Assembly (NCBI GenBank): GCA_022758985.1
Contig: JAEMQC010000001.1
Coordinates: 1 to 6,299 of the forward strand
Source: Campylobacteraceae bacterium
GTDB lineage: Bacteria; Campylobacterota; Campylobacteria; Campylobacterales; UBA6016
Length of the DNA: 6,299 bases
Direction of reading: 5' to 3'
A program made the translations under genes and the position numbers. Shown here in pieces: positions 5,673 through 6,299 of the stretch. Position 1 is the first letter of the stretch, and each line of letters begins with the position of its first letter. Under the pieces are notes generated by a model. It was given only the letters and a program-made list of their open reading frames with translations. It was not told the DNA's origin and did not search any database.

Positions 5673-6299
5673 TTAAAAGTTGTAGTTGGCGATTAGCCTG
5701 TATTCATTAAAGTCTTGATTTGGAACAAAGTCTTTAGCGTAAATACCTCTAAGTTTTAGCTCAAGGTTTTTAACTGCACCCGGCTTGTAAGTAATATCAA
5801 AGTTTGTCTCACCTGCCTTGTGTCCACCAACTGTTGGCGCGGCTATAGAACCTTGATATGTAGCTTGTGAGCCAACATTGAATTGAGCATAACTTACATG
5901 GGCATTTAGATTTGGCATGATGTCATAGCTAGCTCCGGCTTTCCATGCAGTAGTTCCTGCTGTATAACCAAGTCTAGTAACAGTACCTTGTACAAATCCC
6001 GGAGTACCGCCCCAAGGAGTAACCATCCCACCATTTAACATAGCGCCTCTACCCTCTTGTTTTTCAGTTTTAGATATAGCACCATAAACGTTTGCGCCTT
6101 TAACTGGAACAACTGCGAGTTTTACTGCGTTCAAAGTACCTTTTACATTACCTGCCATTTTTTCACCGACACCGTTTTCATTCCAAAATTGATAAGAGGC
6201 TACTGCATCTATACCAAGATGAAATTTGTAATCAGCTTGTGCATATGTAGCATTTAGAATATCTACCGCATAATAATCCCACGCTTGAAGTGTTAGACC
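5673..6299 (-). CDS. Outer-membrane porin, OprD-like or Campylobacter MOMP-like, C-terminal part
   Basis: The frame is open for 209 codons from the window edge to the TAA at 5675-5673; the true start lies beyond 6299. The ATG at 6158 is internal, since the frame continues upstream (AWDYYAVDILNATYAQADYK and onward). The sequence has typical beta-barrel character: alternating hydrophobic and polar residues, many Tyr, Gly and Asn, short turns, and a terminal strand ending NEYRLIANYNF with a C-terminal Phe, the usual BAM recognition signature. No cysteines are seen. The LQAWDYYAVDI and NEYR motifs fit epsilonproteobacterial OprD-like porins; I cannot separate this from the Campylo_MOMP family without the rest. 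It is the first visible gene of the run leading to yjcH and actP, so it may admit acetate or other small acids, but substrate is inferred only from position. Confidence 0.85.
   Translation of the reverse strand, partial: GLTLQAWDYYAVDILNATYAQADYKFHLGIDAVASYQFWNENGVGEKMAGNVKGTLNAVKLAVVPVKGANVYGAISKTEKQEGRGAMLNGGMVTPWGGTPGFVQGTVTRLGYTAGTTAWKAGASYDIMPNLNAHVSYAQFNVGSQATYQGSIAAPTVGGHKAGETNFDITYKPGAVKNLELKLRGIYAKDFVPNQDFNEYRLIANYNF

Noticed and set aside
5673..6158. Porin gene starting at the ATG at 6158 as a complete 161-residue protein
   Set aside because: The frame stays open with clear beta-barrel sequence upstream to the window edge, so this Met is internal and the gene is partial.

Overview
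The window looks like a chromosomal segment of a Campylobacterota (epsilonproteobacterial) genome, most likely a mid-GC Campylobacter. The evidence is the mix of AT-rich and moderate-GC codons, the compact same-strand gene packing, and a porin of the type seen in Campylobacter and its relatives. I cannot name the species from sequence alone.

All six genes lie on the minus strand, so transcription runs from high to low coordinates. In order they are: the 3' part of an outer-membrane porin (6299 to 5673, 5' end outside the window); a DUF485 membrane protein of the YjcH type (5652 to 5335); an ActP-type acetate/cation symporter (5338 to 3608), overlapping the previous gene by 4 bases (ATGA); a cNMP-like/CBS/DUF294 nucleotidyltransferase protein (3558 to 1753); a DEDDh 3'-5' exonuclease (1752 to 1141) whose ATG directly follows the preceding stop codon; and the first 345 codons of acetyl-CoA synthetase acs (1035 to 1, running off the window). 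Gaps are 20 bp (porin/yjcH), 49 bp (actP/DUF294, holding a strong hairpin) and 105 bp (exonuclease/acs, holding a short open segment and possibly an acs promoter).

Read together this is an acetate acquisition and activation locus: a possible outer-membrane entry route, a YjcH-ActP inner-membrane uptake pair, and Acs to convert acetate to acetyl-CoA with release of AMP and PPi. Between uptake and activation sit two genes with no assigned acetate role: a predicted nucleotidyltransferase with adenylate-type sensor domains, and a tightly coupled exonuclease. From general knowledge, DUF294 and DnaQ-like genes recur beside actP and acs in other proteobacteria. Their job is the main open question here. 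No mobile elements, CRISPR arrays, tRNA or rRNA genes were seen.
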